Assembly (NCBI GenBank): GCA_016935655.1
Contig: JAFGQM010000003.1
Span: 1-16,228 of the forward strand
DNA from: Candidatus Altarchaeota archaeon
GTDB lineage: Archaea; Altiarchaeota; Altiarchaeia; JAFGQM01
Reading direction: 5' to 3'
DNA: 16,228 nt
Part shown: in pieces, positions 1 to 6,972 of the stretch
How positions within the stretch are numbered: position 1 is the first letter of the stretch
Layout: each line of letters starts with the position of its first letter
Position numbers and translations under genes: made by a program
The notes under the pieces: model-generated
Told to the model about the DNA's origin: nothing
Database searches by the model: none
What the model saw: the letters and a program-made list of their open reading frames with translations, nothing else

Positions 1-376
1 CAAAACCCGCCGCCAATGCACCAACCAATGTCGCTTTAGGGTGTGACGAAAGATAACGTCCTATATAAGGCACTGAAAATGCTGCGTAGGACAATGCGAT
101 GGGGACGAACCCGCTCGGGCTGGCCATCTCAAGATACAGACAGCTCTCGTTCAGCGAACCTCTCAAGTAACGCGCGGCCTCCCTGACCTCCGGGTCCATC
201 TGCCCGAATGGCACGAATACATGGCCCTCCGGGAGCCTCCGCTCCAGCGGGTACAAGACAGGCTGTAACCGGTCCAGCGCCCAGTACATGTTCCTCCTCA
301 CAATCGGGCTCTTGGTCTTTTCGGCCCTGCCCTTCAGGGCGGCTGCGATCCTTCTACGGGTCCTCCGCGCGTGCAT
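1..376 (-). CDS. Unrecognised protein, N-terminal 125 residues (cut by left edge)
   Basis: An open frame runs on the minus strand from an ATG at 374-376 to the left edge without a stop, giving 125 residues; the C-terminus lies outside the window. The N-terminus (MHARRTRRRIAAALKGRAEK) is very basic. A middle part contains LPEGHVFVPFGQMDPEVREA, and the visible end is more hydrophobic (around residues 88-105 and 115-125), so a membrane-associated C-terminal part is possible but unproven. Codon use (AGG for Arg, CTG/CTC for Leu) matches the neighbours, which supports real coding. I do not recognise the family. It lies 58 bp downstream of the next minus-strand gene and may share its transcript or use its own start in that gap. 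Confidence 0.7.
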   Translation of the reverse strand, partial: MHARRTRRRIAAALKGRAEKTKSPIVRRNMYWALDRLQPVLYPLERRLPEGHVFVPFGQMDPEVREAARYLRGSLNESCLYLEMASPSGFVPIALSYAAFSVPYIGRYLSSHPKATLVGALAAGF

Positions 377-434
377 ATCTTAGTTAAGCTCTGCAGCAAG
401 AAAAACAGTTTAGGTGTAATTAATTTCTGTAAAT

Positions 435-1445
435 CTAGAACAGCAAGCCGGTAGTATGCTCTGCGTTGCCGACCGACTCCCCAAGATCTCTCAGAAGCGT
501 CTCTTCTCCGGTTAGTTTATTAATAAGCCGAAAATCGGATATAACAGCGGGATACTCGTTGTAGACGAGCTTGGTGGGTATGAAACCAAGGGCTTTTTTC
601 CTGAACTCCCACCAGGAGTGGGCATAGGACTCGACCTCAAACTCTATGCTCTCATCCTTGTTGGCCCCGCTCACTGAAAAGGTCGGTATGTCGCCTCCAG
701 AGCGCTTAACACGGATGTCATGGAACTCGTGCAGTTTCTTGCCGTCGAAGAATGATATATCCTTCTTCACAGCTTTCCCAAAAAAGTGTGGATTGAAGTA
801 TGACAGGACCCCGCCGTTCCCGAAATGGAACAGTCCCCAATACCACGGGACGGCCGGAGCGTTGACAAAGACCCGCTGGAAGTATGCCGTCCCCTTGATT
901 GTTTCCCCCCTTACTTTCCCTGTGAGGTCCAAGCGGTTCGCCTTGAGAATGGAGTAACCCAGATTGCCGATATAATTGTGCGAGCAATAGTTTGGAGTCA
1001 TGAATTTATGCGCCTTGCTCATGCGCGCGACGAAGTCGAAATCATCCCCTATCCTTACGGTATTCTTGTTCTTGTCGGCAGAAAACGACGTGGGGACCTT
1101 AGAGGAGGATGCCACCTGGGTTTCTGAAACCGATATGTCGCACTGCTCAAGAAGGAAGTTGTGGTGCATCTGCGCGCCGTCAAAGTACCAGGCGGCTACG
1201 GCACCGTCCATCACGCTCCTGTCCCGGATTTTTTCCAGCCTCATCCTCAGGCCGTTGCACTCGATTTTCTTCGTGTTCTTCACAGACCAGAGTATCATCA
1301 ACTGGCGCGGTTTTGGGGGGTTGGCAGGATTGTCGAAGAAGAAGAGCCAGAACCACCACCACCACGCCCCCCTTGGCATGGGCTCATCCCTTATGTCAAA
1401 CACCTTCTGCCCCAGGTAGTCCAAGTAAAGTCTGTCTTTCGCCAT
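435..1445 (-). CDS. AttH/CrtC-like (carotenoid hydratase-fold) beta-barrel protein
   Basis: This 336-residue protein is rich in Trp, Phe and Tyr and has the pattern of the AttH/CrtC double-lipocalin fold. It has an early LWSVKN strand (52-57), a WYFDG...HH element (86-95), and a G-T-AYFQ turn (185-190) followed by VPWYWGLFHFGNGGVLSYF (199-217), which corresponds to the 'G.ay.e...W.W...l.dG..l..y' core of the family. The C-terminal YNEYP (295-299) also fits. Family members include carotenoid 1,2-hydratases and many proteins of unknown substrate, so the specific reaction cannot be assigned; a carotenoid or other hydrophobic ligand is a guess. An odd feature is a run of four Trp then FWLFFF at 28-37, which could be a membrane-contacting patch. 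No signal peptide is evident. The ATG at 1443-1445 is the natural start. A T-rich stretch after the stop (about 401-405 on the minus strand) could end the transcript. Confidence 0.55.
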   Translation of the reverse strand: MAKDRLYLDYLGQKVFDIRDEPMPRGAWWWWFWLFFFDNPANPPKPRQLMILWSVKNTKKIECNGLRMRLEKIRDRSVMDGAVAAWYFDGAQMHHNFLLEQCDISVSETQVASSSKVPTSFSADKNKNTVRIGDDFDFVARMSKAHKFMTPNYCSHNYIGNLGYSILKANRLDLTGKVRGETIKGTAYFQRVFVNAPAVPWYWGLFHFGNGGVLSYFNPHFFGKAVKKDISFFDGKKLHEFHDIRVKRSGGDIPTFSVSGANKDESIEFEVESYAHSWWEFRKKALGFIPTKLVYNEYPAVISDFRLINKLTGEETLLRDLGESVGNAEHTTGLLF

Positions 1446-1499
1446 AATAGCCCAGATTTATCAAGAGGATGAATAAGTATCGTATGCGGAGAAAGCTGC

Positions 1500-1510
1500 G
1501 TTTTTATTCC
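1500..1510 (+). promoter_or_regulatory. Box A (TATA) candidate for the zinc-ribbon/aEF-1beta operon
   Basis: GTTTTTATTCC lies about 32 nt before the ATG at 1536. That distance places a transcription start a few bases before a short leader containing AAGGG (1526-1530), a possible weak ribosome binding site. Confidence 0.45.
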
Positions 1511-1535
1511 TCAAAAGTCAAACAAAAGGGCAAAA

Positions 1536-1691
1536 ATGGAAAAGGTATGTTCTATTTGTGGGGCGAAGAATGAAGTCGCAGTAAAGTTCCCATGCCCTTC
1601 GTGTGGCGAGGCGACGATAGTCAGATGCGGGAACTGCCGCGCTATAAACAACCCCTACAAATGCCCGAAATGCGGGTTCGTGGGGCCATAA
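1536..1691 (+). CDS. Small four-knuckle zinc-ribbon protein (HVO_2753-like)
   Basis: A 51-residue protein too short for usual gene calling. It has four CxxC knuckles: CSIC (5-8), CPSC (19-22), CGNC (31-34) and CPKC (44-47), so it should bind two zinc ions. Small archaeal proteins of this type, with CPxCG motifs, are often annotated as Zn-ribbon RNA-binding proteins, and the haloarchaeal homologue HVO_2753 has been studied structurally. It is commonly encoded directly upstream of aEF-1beta, as here, where only one base separates its TAA (1689-1691) from the next ATG (1693). This conserved pairing suggests a translation- or RNA-linked role, which is inference. It is the first gene of a two-gene transcript with a TATA-like box about 32 nt upstream. 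Confidence 0.85.
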   Translation: MEKVCSICGAKNEVAVKFPCPSCGEATIVRCGNCRAINNPYKCPKCGFVGP

Positions 1692-1692
1692 G

Positions 1693-1947
1693 ATGGGTGA
1701 AGTTCTCTGCACTATAAGGGTTATGCCCACCGGCGTGGACGTGGATCTGGAAAGGGTGAAAGCAGACATCCAAAAAGCCCTTTCGCCAAATGAGATATCA
1801 GAATTACCGGTGGCCTTCGGTCTGAAGGCCCTTATTGTGAAGAAGATAATCCCGGACAGCGAGGGCGGCACTGAAGTCCTTGAGGGGAAGATCAAGGGGA
1901 CGGAGGGCGTCGAAAGCGCGGAGACTGTCGAGGTCACACTTGTTTGA
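1693..1947 (+). CDS. ef1b: Translation elongation factor 1-beta (aEF-1B)
   Basis: This 84-residue protein is a standard-length archaeal EF-1beta, the nucleotide exchange factor that reloads EF-1alpha with GTP after aminoacyl-tRNA delivery. Diagnostic features are the N-terminal strand MGEVLCTIRVMPTGVDVDLE (1-20), the central ELPVAFGLKAL segment (37-47) with the conserved PVAFGL turn, and the C-terminal GVESAETVEVTLV strand (72-84). The alpha-beta plait lacks the extra N-terminal domain of eukaryotic EF-1beta, as expected. It is co-transcribed with the zinc-ribbon gene, and GGGG at 1682-1685, inside the end of that gene, could serve as its ribosome binding site. It converges on the pilin-like gene with only 5 bp between the stop codons. 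Confidence 0.95.
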   Translation: MGEVLCTIRVMPTGVDVDLERVKADIQKALSPNEISELPVAFGLKALIVKKIIPDSEGGTEVLEGKIKGTEGVESAETVEVTLV

Positions 1948-1952
1948 GCTTG

Positions 1953-2429
1953 TTATTTCCCGTATATCTGGAACCTCCATCTTGGATCCAAACCCCCGTT
2001 GGGGCCACCTTCAAGACCACTGAGTGTGAGCTCGCAATAAACGGTCGGTGAGCAATCCACCGCCGTGAGTGCATATTCTCCACCCGAAAAGGCGCCGGTT
2101 GTAAATACTAACAGTTTCTCGATACAATCATCTGGATTATTAGAGCCGGTGCCGCAATCTTTGGGGCTGAAGGAACCCCCGTTGTTGAAATGTATCCTTA
2201 TCCTATCGTCACCGCCACTGATCCTGCGGTATTGTGTCGCGATTCCAGCAGACACAAGCCTGTACCCGGCCATTGTATAAGAAAACTCTTGTACTCTTTC
2301 ATCCCCCCTCAAGGTCGTCTCATCACTAGTCGAACTGGCCCATATGAAGACCCCTAGTACCACGACCAAGGCTACTACGATTATCAAAAGATATTCCAGG
2401 GTCGTCTGGCCTTTTTTAGACTCGTCCAT
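1953..2429 (-). CDS. Class III signal-peptide pilin-like protein
   Basis: From the ATG at 2427-2429 this is 158 residues. The N-terminus is a textbook archaeal class III (type IV prepilin-like) signal: a short charged leader MDESKKG, then QTTLEYLLIIVVALVVVLGV, with Glu five residues into the mature part and a 20-residue hydrophobic helix. Cleavage by an EppA/PibD-type peptidase is expected between Gly7 and Gln8. The mature domain is polar and Gly/Ser/Asp rich, and carries four Cys in its C-terminal half (DCGTG, DDCIE, DCSPT, YCELT) that could make two disulfides outside the cell. A longer version would start at TTG (2442-2444) and add five residues; the ATG form gives the better signal peptide. 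A TATA-like CTTTTTAAG (2459-2467, minus strand) lies about 33 nt upstream. It may assemble into a surface filament; the partner genes are not certain. Confidence 0.85.
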   Translation of the reverse strand: MDESKKGQTTLEYLLIIVVALVVVLGVFIWASSTSDETTLRGDERVQEFSYTMAGYRLVSAGIATQYRRISGGDDRIRIHFNNGGSFSPKDCGTGSNNPDDCIEKLLVFTTGAFSGGEYALTAVDCSPTVYCELTLSGLEGGPNGGLDPRWRFQIYGK

Positions 2430-2458
2430 AGCAGACCAAATCAATTAAATCTTATGGG

Positions 2459-2467
2459 CTTAAAAAG
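2459..2467 (-). promoter_or_regulatory. Box A candidate for the pilin-like gene
   Basis: On the minus strand CTTTTTAAG sits between the ATPase stop codon and the pilin ATG at 2429, about 33 nt upstream of that start. The pilin could therefore be transcribed separately from the ATPase. Confidence 0.35.
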
Positions 2468-2472
2468 ACTTA

Positions 2473-4284
2473 TCAGATGGCGATCTCATACCTCAGGTTG
2501 ATGCCCTGGTCGAGGGCCCTCGTAATCTTCTTCCCGCTCTTGGTCTTCCGTTTCACGACCATGTCCCCCTCCTTGTTGACGATCCCGGTGAGCAGGTAGT
2601 CGTCGCCGGCATAGATCTTGACATAATTGCCCGCATTGTGTTTCCCCAGCTCCAGGATTACGTTCTTTCCCGCGCCTGCCACCCTGACATCAGAGGCGTC
2701 CTCGGAGGAGGGAAGCACAGATATCTTCACCCCGAACTGCTTCTCGAGCGAGTCGACCACCCTGCCTCCCTTGCCGACTATCCTGGGTATCTCACTCCTG
2801 GGCGCGAAGACCATGACGCTCTTCCCCTTGTGCTCGATTTTTGCCCCGGGGGCATATTGGTGGATCTTCTCGAAAAGGTCTTCGCTTATCCGGTCGAAAT
2901 CGGCTCTGTTCTTCTTCTCTAGCTCCCTGACCGGTATGACAACGACCTCTTCGCCATAGGTATAGATCTCGTACTCCAGATCACCAGTGTCGAAGTCCCT
3001 CACCTCGACTATGGGCCTTGCCAAGTCCTGCTCAGTCATGCCTGACGGGACCTTGACGGTTATGTTCAATGTATAGACTGTACTGATCTTGCCGTCTTTT
3101 ATGAATATCAGCGTGTCAACGACCTGTGGTATGACCCCCAGTTCCACCTTTCCTACGAATCTCTGGATTGCGTCGATTGGTGCTGCAGCGTGCGCGACGC
3201 CCACCATGCCCACGCCCGCAAGGCGCAGGTCCTCAAAAATCAGGAAGTCGCCCTCTTTCCTTATCTCGTCGTATATGGTATAATCGGGGCGCACCAGAAG
3301 CAGGATGTCCCCGGTGTTCTTCATAGAGCCGTCCAAGGGGCCATACTGGGTTATCTCGGTCCCTACCTGTAGATCCCGCGGGTGTTCCATTGTCTTCACA
3401 ACCTTGCCCCTCTTTGAGTAGAACTCCGCCAATGCCTGCGCAAATGTGGTCTTCCCAGCACCTGGGGGGCCTACGACCAGTATGCCCTCGGCCCTGTCAC
3501 CAAGCCGCCTGCTGAGTTTATCGGGTAGGTTGTAGTCCGCCAGGCCCAGGACTATTATGGGGCGGACTAGGGTTATCTCCGTCGCTTCAGAGAAGGGGAA
3601 TTTTGTGATGGCGATCCTGTACTGGCCCAGTTGCACTATGGTGCAGCCCTTTCTGTCGATCTCGATGATGCCCCTCTCTCTGTGGGCCTCCCCTATTATC
3701 TCGTCTATTATATCATTGAGGAACTCCTTCTCCAGTTTCTCTTTCCCGATGCATTCGAGCTGCCAATGGCCTGGCCTGCCCCTCTTTGCATATGGCTCGA
3801 GCCCTTCCTTCAGATGGACGGACATGGTTTTTGGGTCGAAATACCTCTCAAATATAAGCTCTGTCTTCTCTTTTTCGAGTACGACGGGCTCAAAGTAGAT
3901 GCATGGTATGTCAAAGACCTTGGCCACGCTGGCCTGCGTCTTGTCTGAGGTGACAAGTGTGGCGTTGTGTTCCCTGGCCAGTTCCCTTATCACGGCGTCT
4001 ATTGCGCCAGCGAAGGCGTATTTTATCTCCTTGTCCTCGACCCTCTTGCCGACGAACTCCAGTTTTATCCTCTTGGCCCTGTTATGCTCCTGGAGTTTGG
4101 CCAGCTCATCGAGGCCCTCGTTGCCGACCGTCTTCCCTACATTGGCCTGATGCTCCAACTCCTGGACGACAACATTGGGTATCAGTATCTCCACACCCTC
4201 CCTTATGAACTTCTCGGATATCCTGCCGTCTATGATCACTGACGTATCCGCCAGTACCCTCTCCGTTTCTTTTTTCTTCGTCAT
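2473..4284 (-). CDS. PIN domain / VirB11-like ATPase / KH domain protein
   Basis: This 603-residue protein has a three-part layout. A PIN nuclease domain occupies about 8-130, with acidic residues at D13 (LADTSVIIDG), E42, D96 and D114 (VTSDKTQ). A VirB11/PilT-family P-loop ATPase follows at about 215-410, with Walker A GPPGAGKT (272-279), TMEHPRDLQ (298-306) and an acidic YDEIR (338-342). A KH RNA-binding domain at about 485-525 has the IVGKGG loop (502-507). This is the archaeal 'PilT family ATPase' (COG1855-type), widespread in archaea but without a settled function. The combination suggests nucleotide-driven handling or cleavage of RNA rather than pilus assembly. The PIN acidic set looks intact, so nuclease activity is plausible. 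It is translationally coupled to an AbrB-type gene through an ATGA overlap. The downstream pilin-like gene is probably independent. Confidence 0.9.
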   Translation of the reverse strand: MTKKKETERVLADTSVIIDGRISEKFIREGVEILIPNVVVQELEHQANVGKTVGNEGLDELAKLQEHNRAKRIKLEFVGKRVEDKEIKYAFAGAIDAVIRELAREHNATLVTSDKTQASVAKVFDIPCIYFEPVVLEKEKTELIFERYFDPKTMSVHLKEGLEPYAKRGRPGHWQLECIGKEKLEKEFLNDIIDEIIGEAHRERGIIEIDRKGCTIVQLGQYRIAITKFPFSEATEITLVRPIIVLGLADYNLPDKLSRRLGDRAEGILVVGPPGAGKTTFAQALAEFYSKRGKVVKTMEHPRDLQVGTEITQYGPLDGSMKNTGDILLLVRPDYTIYDEIRKEGDFLIFEDLRLAGVGMVGVAHAAAPIDAIQRFVGKVELGVIPQVVDTLIFIKDGKISTVYTLNITVKVPSGMTEQDLARPIVEVRDFDTGDLEYEIYTYGEEVVVIPVRELEKKNRADFDRISEDLFEKIHQYAPGAKIEHKGKSVMVFAPRSEIPRIVGKGGRVVDSLEKQFGVKISVLPSSEDASDVRVAGAGKNVILELGKHNAGNYVKIYAGDDYLLTGIVNKEGDMVVKRKTKSGKKITRALDQGINLRYEIAI

Positions 4285-4520
4285 TTTTCTTCAGTCCCCG
4301 GATAGAGCATGTTCTCCATCTCGAAGAGCTTGTCTATCTCCGCATGCTTCAGTCTCTTGGATATCCTGCTGGTCTCGTCAAAATCGACCTTTTTCATGAC
4401 TAAAAGATCGTCTATCACTGCTATACCCAGCCAGTCGCCGTCCGAAAGATCCAGCTGCTTCCTGATGTCTTTTGGTATGACGACCTGCCCCTTTGTAGAA
4501 AGCTTAGTCAATTCAGGCAT
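4281..4520 (-). CDS. AbrB/SpoVT/MazE-type swapped-hairpin DNA-binding protein
   Basis: This is a 79-residue protein with an N-terminal AbrB domain (about 4-48). The motif TKLSTKGQVVIPKDIRKQLD is the classic 'kGqvviPkeiRkkL' of AbrB and VapB/MazE antitoxins, followed by GDWLGIAVIDDLLVMKKV. The C-terminal 30 residues (ETSRISKRLKHAEIDKLFEM) are predicted helical and resemble the partner-binding tail of antitoxins. Its TGA overlaps the ATG of the PIN-ATPase gene (ATGA), so the two are made together. By analogy with VapB proteins it may repress its own operon and bind the PIN domain of the next protein; this is inference. A GGGGGT element 4-9 nt before the ATG may be a ribosome binding site. Confidence 0.88.
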   Translation of the reverse strand: MPELTKLSTKGQVVIPKDIRKQLDLSDGDWLGIAVIDDLLVMKKVDFDETSRISKRLKHAEIDKLFEMENMLYPGTEEK

Positions 4521-4563
4521 TTTACCCCCAAAAACAATCCTGTCTTATTTTCTTACTTTTCGA

Positions 4564-4573
4564 ATAAAAATGG
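4564..4573 (-). promoter_or_regulatory. Box A candidate for the AbrB/PIN-ATPase operon
   Basis: On the minus strand CATTTTTATT precedes a TTCGAA palindrome (4559-4564) about 45 nt before the AbrB start. A closer AAAATAAG (4543-4550) is an alternative. The palindrome beside the box could be an operator site; only the sequence is seen. Confidence 0.3.
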
Positions 4574-4646
4574 ATTTTTGTTGGATGGAATTATGGACGC
4601 AATTCCCGCCTCGATTAGTTTTTATTAATATGACTATAATTAAATT

Positions 4647-4668
4647 AGTCCGAAGATAGTCCGAAGAT
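4647..4668 (+). repeat. Perfect tandem repeat, 2 x 11 bp
   Basis: AGTCCGAAGAT occurs twice without interruption (4647-4657 and 4658-4668). The second copy runs into the ATG of a possible 30-codon peptide. It lies in the shared region between the divergent AbrB and HMG-CoA synthase genes, just downstream of an AT-rich box (TTTTTATTAATAT, about 4619-4631). Confidence 0.8.
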
Positions 4669-4759
4669 GCCCGACTCCAATCTCAAGGAGCTCAGGAGGC
4701 TCTCGAAGGAGCAGATGGTTCCTCAACCCCGTGTTTTTAAAAGATTTAGTTCTAAGTAA
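4667..4759 (+). CDS. Possible 30-residue peptide or gene remnant
   Basis: An ATG at 4667 opens a frame of 30 codons ending in TAA at 4757-4759. The product begins MPDSNLKELRRLSKEQ and ends VFKRFSSK; it is strongly basic and predicted to be an amphipathic helix. Codon use (AAG, GAG, CTC, AGG) resembles that of genuine genes here, which random AT-rich intergenic DNA would not show. A TATA-like box lies about 40 nt upstream. However, its end overlaps the box A proposed for HMG-CoA synthase, and there is no clear ribosome binding site. It may be a small protein, an upstream peptide, or the 5' remnant of a decayed gene. Confidence 0.3.
   Translation: MPDSNLKELRRLSKEQMVPQPRVFKRFSSK
4733..4745 (+). 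promoter_or_regulatory. Box A candidate for the HMG-CoA synthase operon
   Basis: TTTTTAAAAGATT is centred about 33 nt before the ATG at 4772. The expected start of transcription would leave a leader of only a few bases, and no Shine-Dalgarno sequence is seen before this ATG. Confidence 0.45.
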
Positions 4760-4771
4760 TCGCGAATTATC

Positions 4772-5812
4772 ATGGTGGGAATCGTTGGGTACGGGGGTTA
4801 TGTTCCTCGATTCAGGATAAAGACCGAGGAGATAGCTGCCGTATGGAACGAGGACGGCGAGCGGATAAAGAGTGGCCTGCTCATAAATGAGAAGTCCGTC
4901 CCGGATATAGACGAGGACACTGTCACAATTTCTGTAGCTGCGGCCAAGAACGCCCTCAGGTGCGCGCAACTGAGCCCAAAAAGGATGGGCGCGCTGTATG
5001 TGGGTTCTGAATCACACCCCTATGCTGTCAAATCCTCTGCGGCCATAGTGGCCGAGGCCATAGGGACGACGCCCTATGTGATGGCAGCCAGCCTGGAGTT
5101 CGCGTGCAAGGCAGGGACCGCGGGGATCCAGATGTGCATGGGCCTGGTCGCATCGGGCATGATAGAGTACGGGATGGCGATAGGTGCTGATACTGCCCAG
5201 GGAAGACCTAACGACGCCTTGGAATACAGCGCTGCCGCAGGAGGGGCAGCCTTTATAATCGGCAAGAAGGATGTGCTGGTGGAGATAAACGATACCTTAA
5301 CTTACACTACTGACACCCCTGACTTCTGGAGGAGGCAGGGGGAGGAGTTCCCGCAGCATGGGGGCAGGTTCACAGGTGAGCCCGCTTACTTCAGGCACAC
5401 GACCAATGCAGTGAAGGCCCTCATGGAGAAGGTCAAATCCAAAGCTGGCGATTACGATTATTTCGTCCCGCATCAGCCAAATGGGAAGTTCCCGCTAAAA
5501 CTGGCCAACGGGCTGGGGATAGAGAAGGACAAGGTGAAGCCTTCGCTCCTTGTCACACAGATAGGGAACACCTACTCCGGGGCCAGCCCCCTGGGGCTAG
5601 TGAAGGTATTGGACGATGCAAAGCCCGGGGACAGGATACTGATGGTCTCCTATGGGAGTGGGAGCGGGGCGGACGCCTTTGACATGACTGTGACAGACGC
5701 CATAAAGGGCGCGCAGAAGCGCTCCGTCAGGCTTGATGATTGTCTAAAGGACAAAGAGTATGTATCCTATGGAGTCTACTCAAAACTGAGGAGGAAACTG
5801 AAGGGGATATGA
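4772..5812 (+). CDS. mvaS: Hydroxymethylglutaryl-CoA synthase (archaeal type)
   Basis: This 346-residue protein is a standard-length archaeal HMG-CoA synthase, which condenses acetoacetyl-CoA with acetyl-CoA to give HMG-CoA for the mevalonate route to archaeal lipids. The catalytic set of the family is present: E80 in YVGSESHPYAVK, C112 in LEFACKAGTAG and H234 in FVPHQPNGK. The N-terminal GIVGYGGYVPRFRI and C-terminal LMVSYGSGSGADAF blocks are also typical. It is the first gene of a three-gene plus-strand operon; its TGA overlaps the thiolase ATG. In other archaea this enzyme forms a complex with the thiolase and a DUF35 protein that share a CoA-binding tunnel. Here the thiolase is adjacent but DUF35 lies at 14207-14611. 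Confidence 0.96.
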   Translation: MVGIVGYGGYVPRFRIKTEEIAAVWNEDGERIKSGLLINEKSVPDIDEDTVTISVAAAKNALRCAQLSPKRMGALYVGSESHPYAVKSSAAIVAEAIGTTPYVMAASLEFACKAGTAGIQMCMGLVASGMIEYGMAIGADTAQGRPNDALEYSAAAGGAAFIIGKKDVLVEINDTLTYTTDTPDFWRRQGEEFPQHGGRFTGEPAYFRHTTNAVKALMEKVKSKAGDYDYFVPHQPNGKFPLKLANGLGIEKDKVKPSLLVTQIGNTYSGASPLGLVKVLDDAKPGDRILMVSYGSGSGADAFDMTVTDAIKGAQKRSVRLDDCLKDKEYVSYGVYSKLRRKLKGI

Positions 5813-6966
5813 CCACTGGCGTTTCGATAATCGGGGTCGGGATGACCAAGTTCGGGGAGCACTGGACCCAGGGCCTAAGGGACCTCATGGTGGAGGCAGG
5901 TGTGAAGGCCATCATGGACGCCAAGATAGACGGCCCTGACATAGATGCCGTCTATGGCGGGTGTATGAGCGCCGGCAGGCTCACGGGCCAAGAGCATATA
6001 GGTGCACTCATAGCTGACCAGAGCGGGCTTAACCCGATACCGGCTACGAGGGTCGAGGCCGCATGCTCCTCCGGGGGTCTGGCCCTGAAGCAGGGGATCA
6101 TGAGCATACAATCAGGGGAGAATGAGATTGTCATAGTCGGCGGCGTGGAGAAGATGTCTGATGTCGACGTCTCCCAGGTAACTACCACTCTAGCCAGCGC
6201 GGCTGACAGGGTCTGGGAGGGCGGTTTTGGTGCGACCTTCCCGGCATTGTACGCCCTCATCGCAAGGAGGCATATGCACGAGCTTGGTACCACTGAGGAG
6301 CAGATGGCCATGGTCGCCGTGAAGAACCACAAGAATGCGGTGCATAACCCGTATGCACAATACCAATATGAGGTTACTTTAGAAGACGTGATGAAATCGG
6401 CGCCTGTTGCCGAGCCATTGAAACTCCTGGATTGTTCGCCTATAACTGACGGGGCTGCAGCTGTAATAATCGCGAAGGATAGCATAGCAAGGAAATACAC
6501 TGACACCCCAATCAGAATCCTAGCATCGACACAGGCCTCAGACACCTTGTCTTTACATGACAGGGCATCCCTGACAAGGCTCGACGCCACGATGCATGCG
6601 GTCAAGGAGGCTTACGAGAGGACAAAACTGAAACCTGGGGACATAGACGTTTGCGAGGTCCATGATTGCTTCACCATAGCTGAGATATTGGCCATAGAGG
6701 ACCTTGGATTCTTCAAAAAAGGCGACGGTGGCAGGGCTACCGAAGAGGGCGAAACGCAAAGAGGCGCCAAGATTTCGATAAACACCTCAGGGGGTCTCAA
6801 GGCCTGCGGGCACCCTGTGGGAGCCACAGGCGTGAAACAGGCTGTGGAGATAGCCTGGCAGCTAAGGGGGGAGGCTGGTAAACGGCAGGTGGAGTGTGAA
6901 AAGGGTATGGCACACAACATCGGTGGCAGCGGGGCCACATGCCTGGTCCACATATTCTCACGATAA
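5809..6966 (+). CDS. Acetyl-CoA acetyltransferase (archaeal/SCP2-type thiolase)
   Basis: From the ATG that overlaps the upstream stop (ATGA) the protein is 385 residues, the usual size. A start 69 nt upstream is open in frame but would add an unrelated tail within HMG-CoA synthase and is rejected. The nucleophile is C86 in VEAACSSGG. H285 lies in EVHDCFTIAE, the HDCF motif of SCP2-type thiolases, and H335 in CGHPVGATG; NIGGSGAT (370-377) closes the active site. The enzyme condenses two acetyl-CoA to acetoacetyl-CoA. This reaction is unfavourable unless the product is passed on directly, which explains coupling with HMG-CoA synthase. The next gene follows after 6 nt, so all three are probably one transcript. 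Confidence 0.95.
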   Translation: MTTGVSIIGVGMTKFGEHWTQGLRDLMVEAGVKAIMDAKIDGPDIDAVYGGCMSAGRLTGQEHIGALIADQSGLNPIPATRVEAACSSGGLALKQGIMSIQSGENEIVIVGGVEKMSDVDVSQVTTTLASAADRVWEGGFGATFPALYALIARRHMHELGTTEEQMAMVAVKNHKNAVHNPYAQYQYEVTLEDVMKSAPVAEPLKLLDCSPITDGAAAVIIAKDSIARKYTDTPIRILASTQASDTLSLHDRASLTRLDATMHAVKEAYERTKLKPGDIDVCEVHDCFTIAEILAIEDLGFFKKGDGGRATEEGETQRGAKISINTSGGLKACGHPVGATGVKQAVEIAWQLRGEAGKRQVECEKGMAHNIGGSGATCLVHIFSR

Positions 6967-6972
6967 CCCCAA

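Noticed and set aside
2430..2444. TTG start adding five residues to the pilin
   Set aside because: The ATG at 2427-2429 gives a typical short charged leader for a class III signal peptide.
2473..4284. Pilus or archaellum assembly ATPase working with the adjacent pilin
   Set aside because: The fused PIN and KH domains point to RNA-related work; no membrane platform gene is next to it, and a separate box A precedes the pilin.
4570..4659. Possible short plus-strand peptide before the tandem repeat
   Set aside because: It is AT-rich low-complexity sequence with no gene-like codon use and ends in the repeat.
5740..5808. Upstream in-frame start for the thiolase
   Set aside because: It would add 23 residues encoded inside HMG-CoA synthase; the ATGA overlap at 5809 gives the normal thiolase N-terminus.
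5952..6605. 217-codon open frame on the minus strand
   Set aside because: It lies wholly antisense to the thiolase, whose active-site motifs are intact, and its product has no recognisable pattern.
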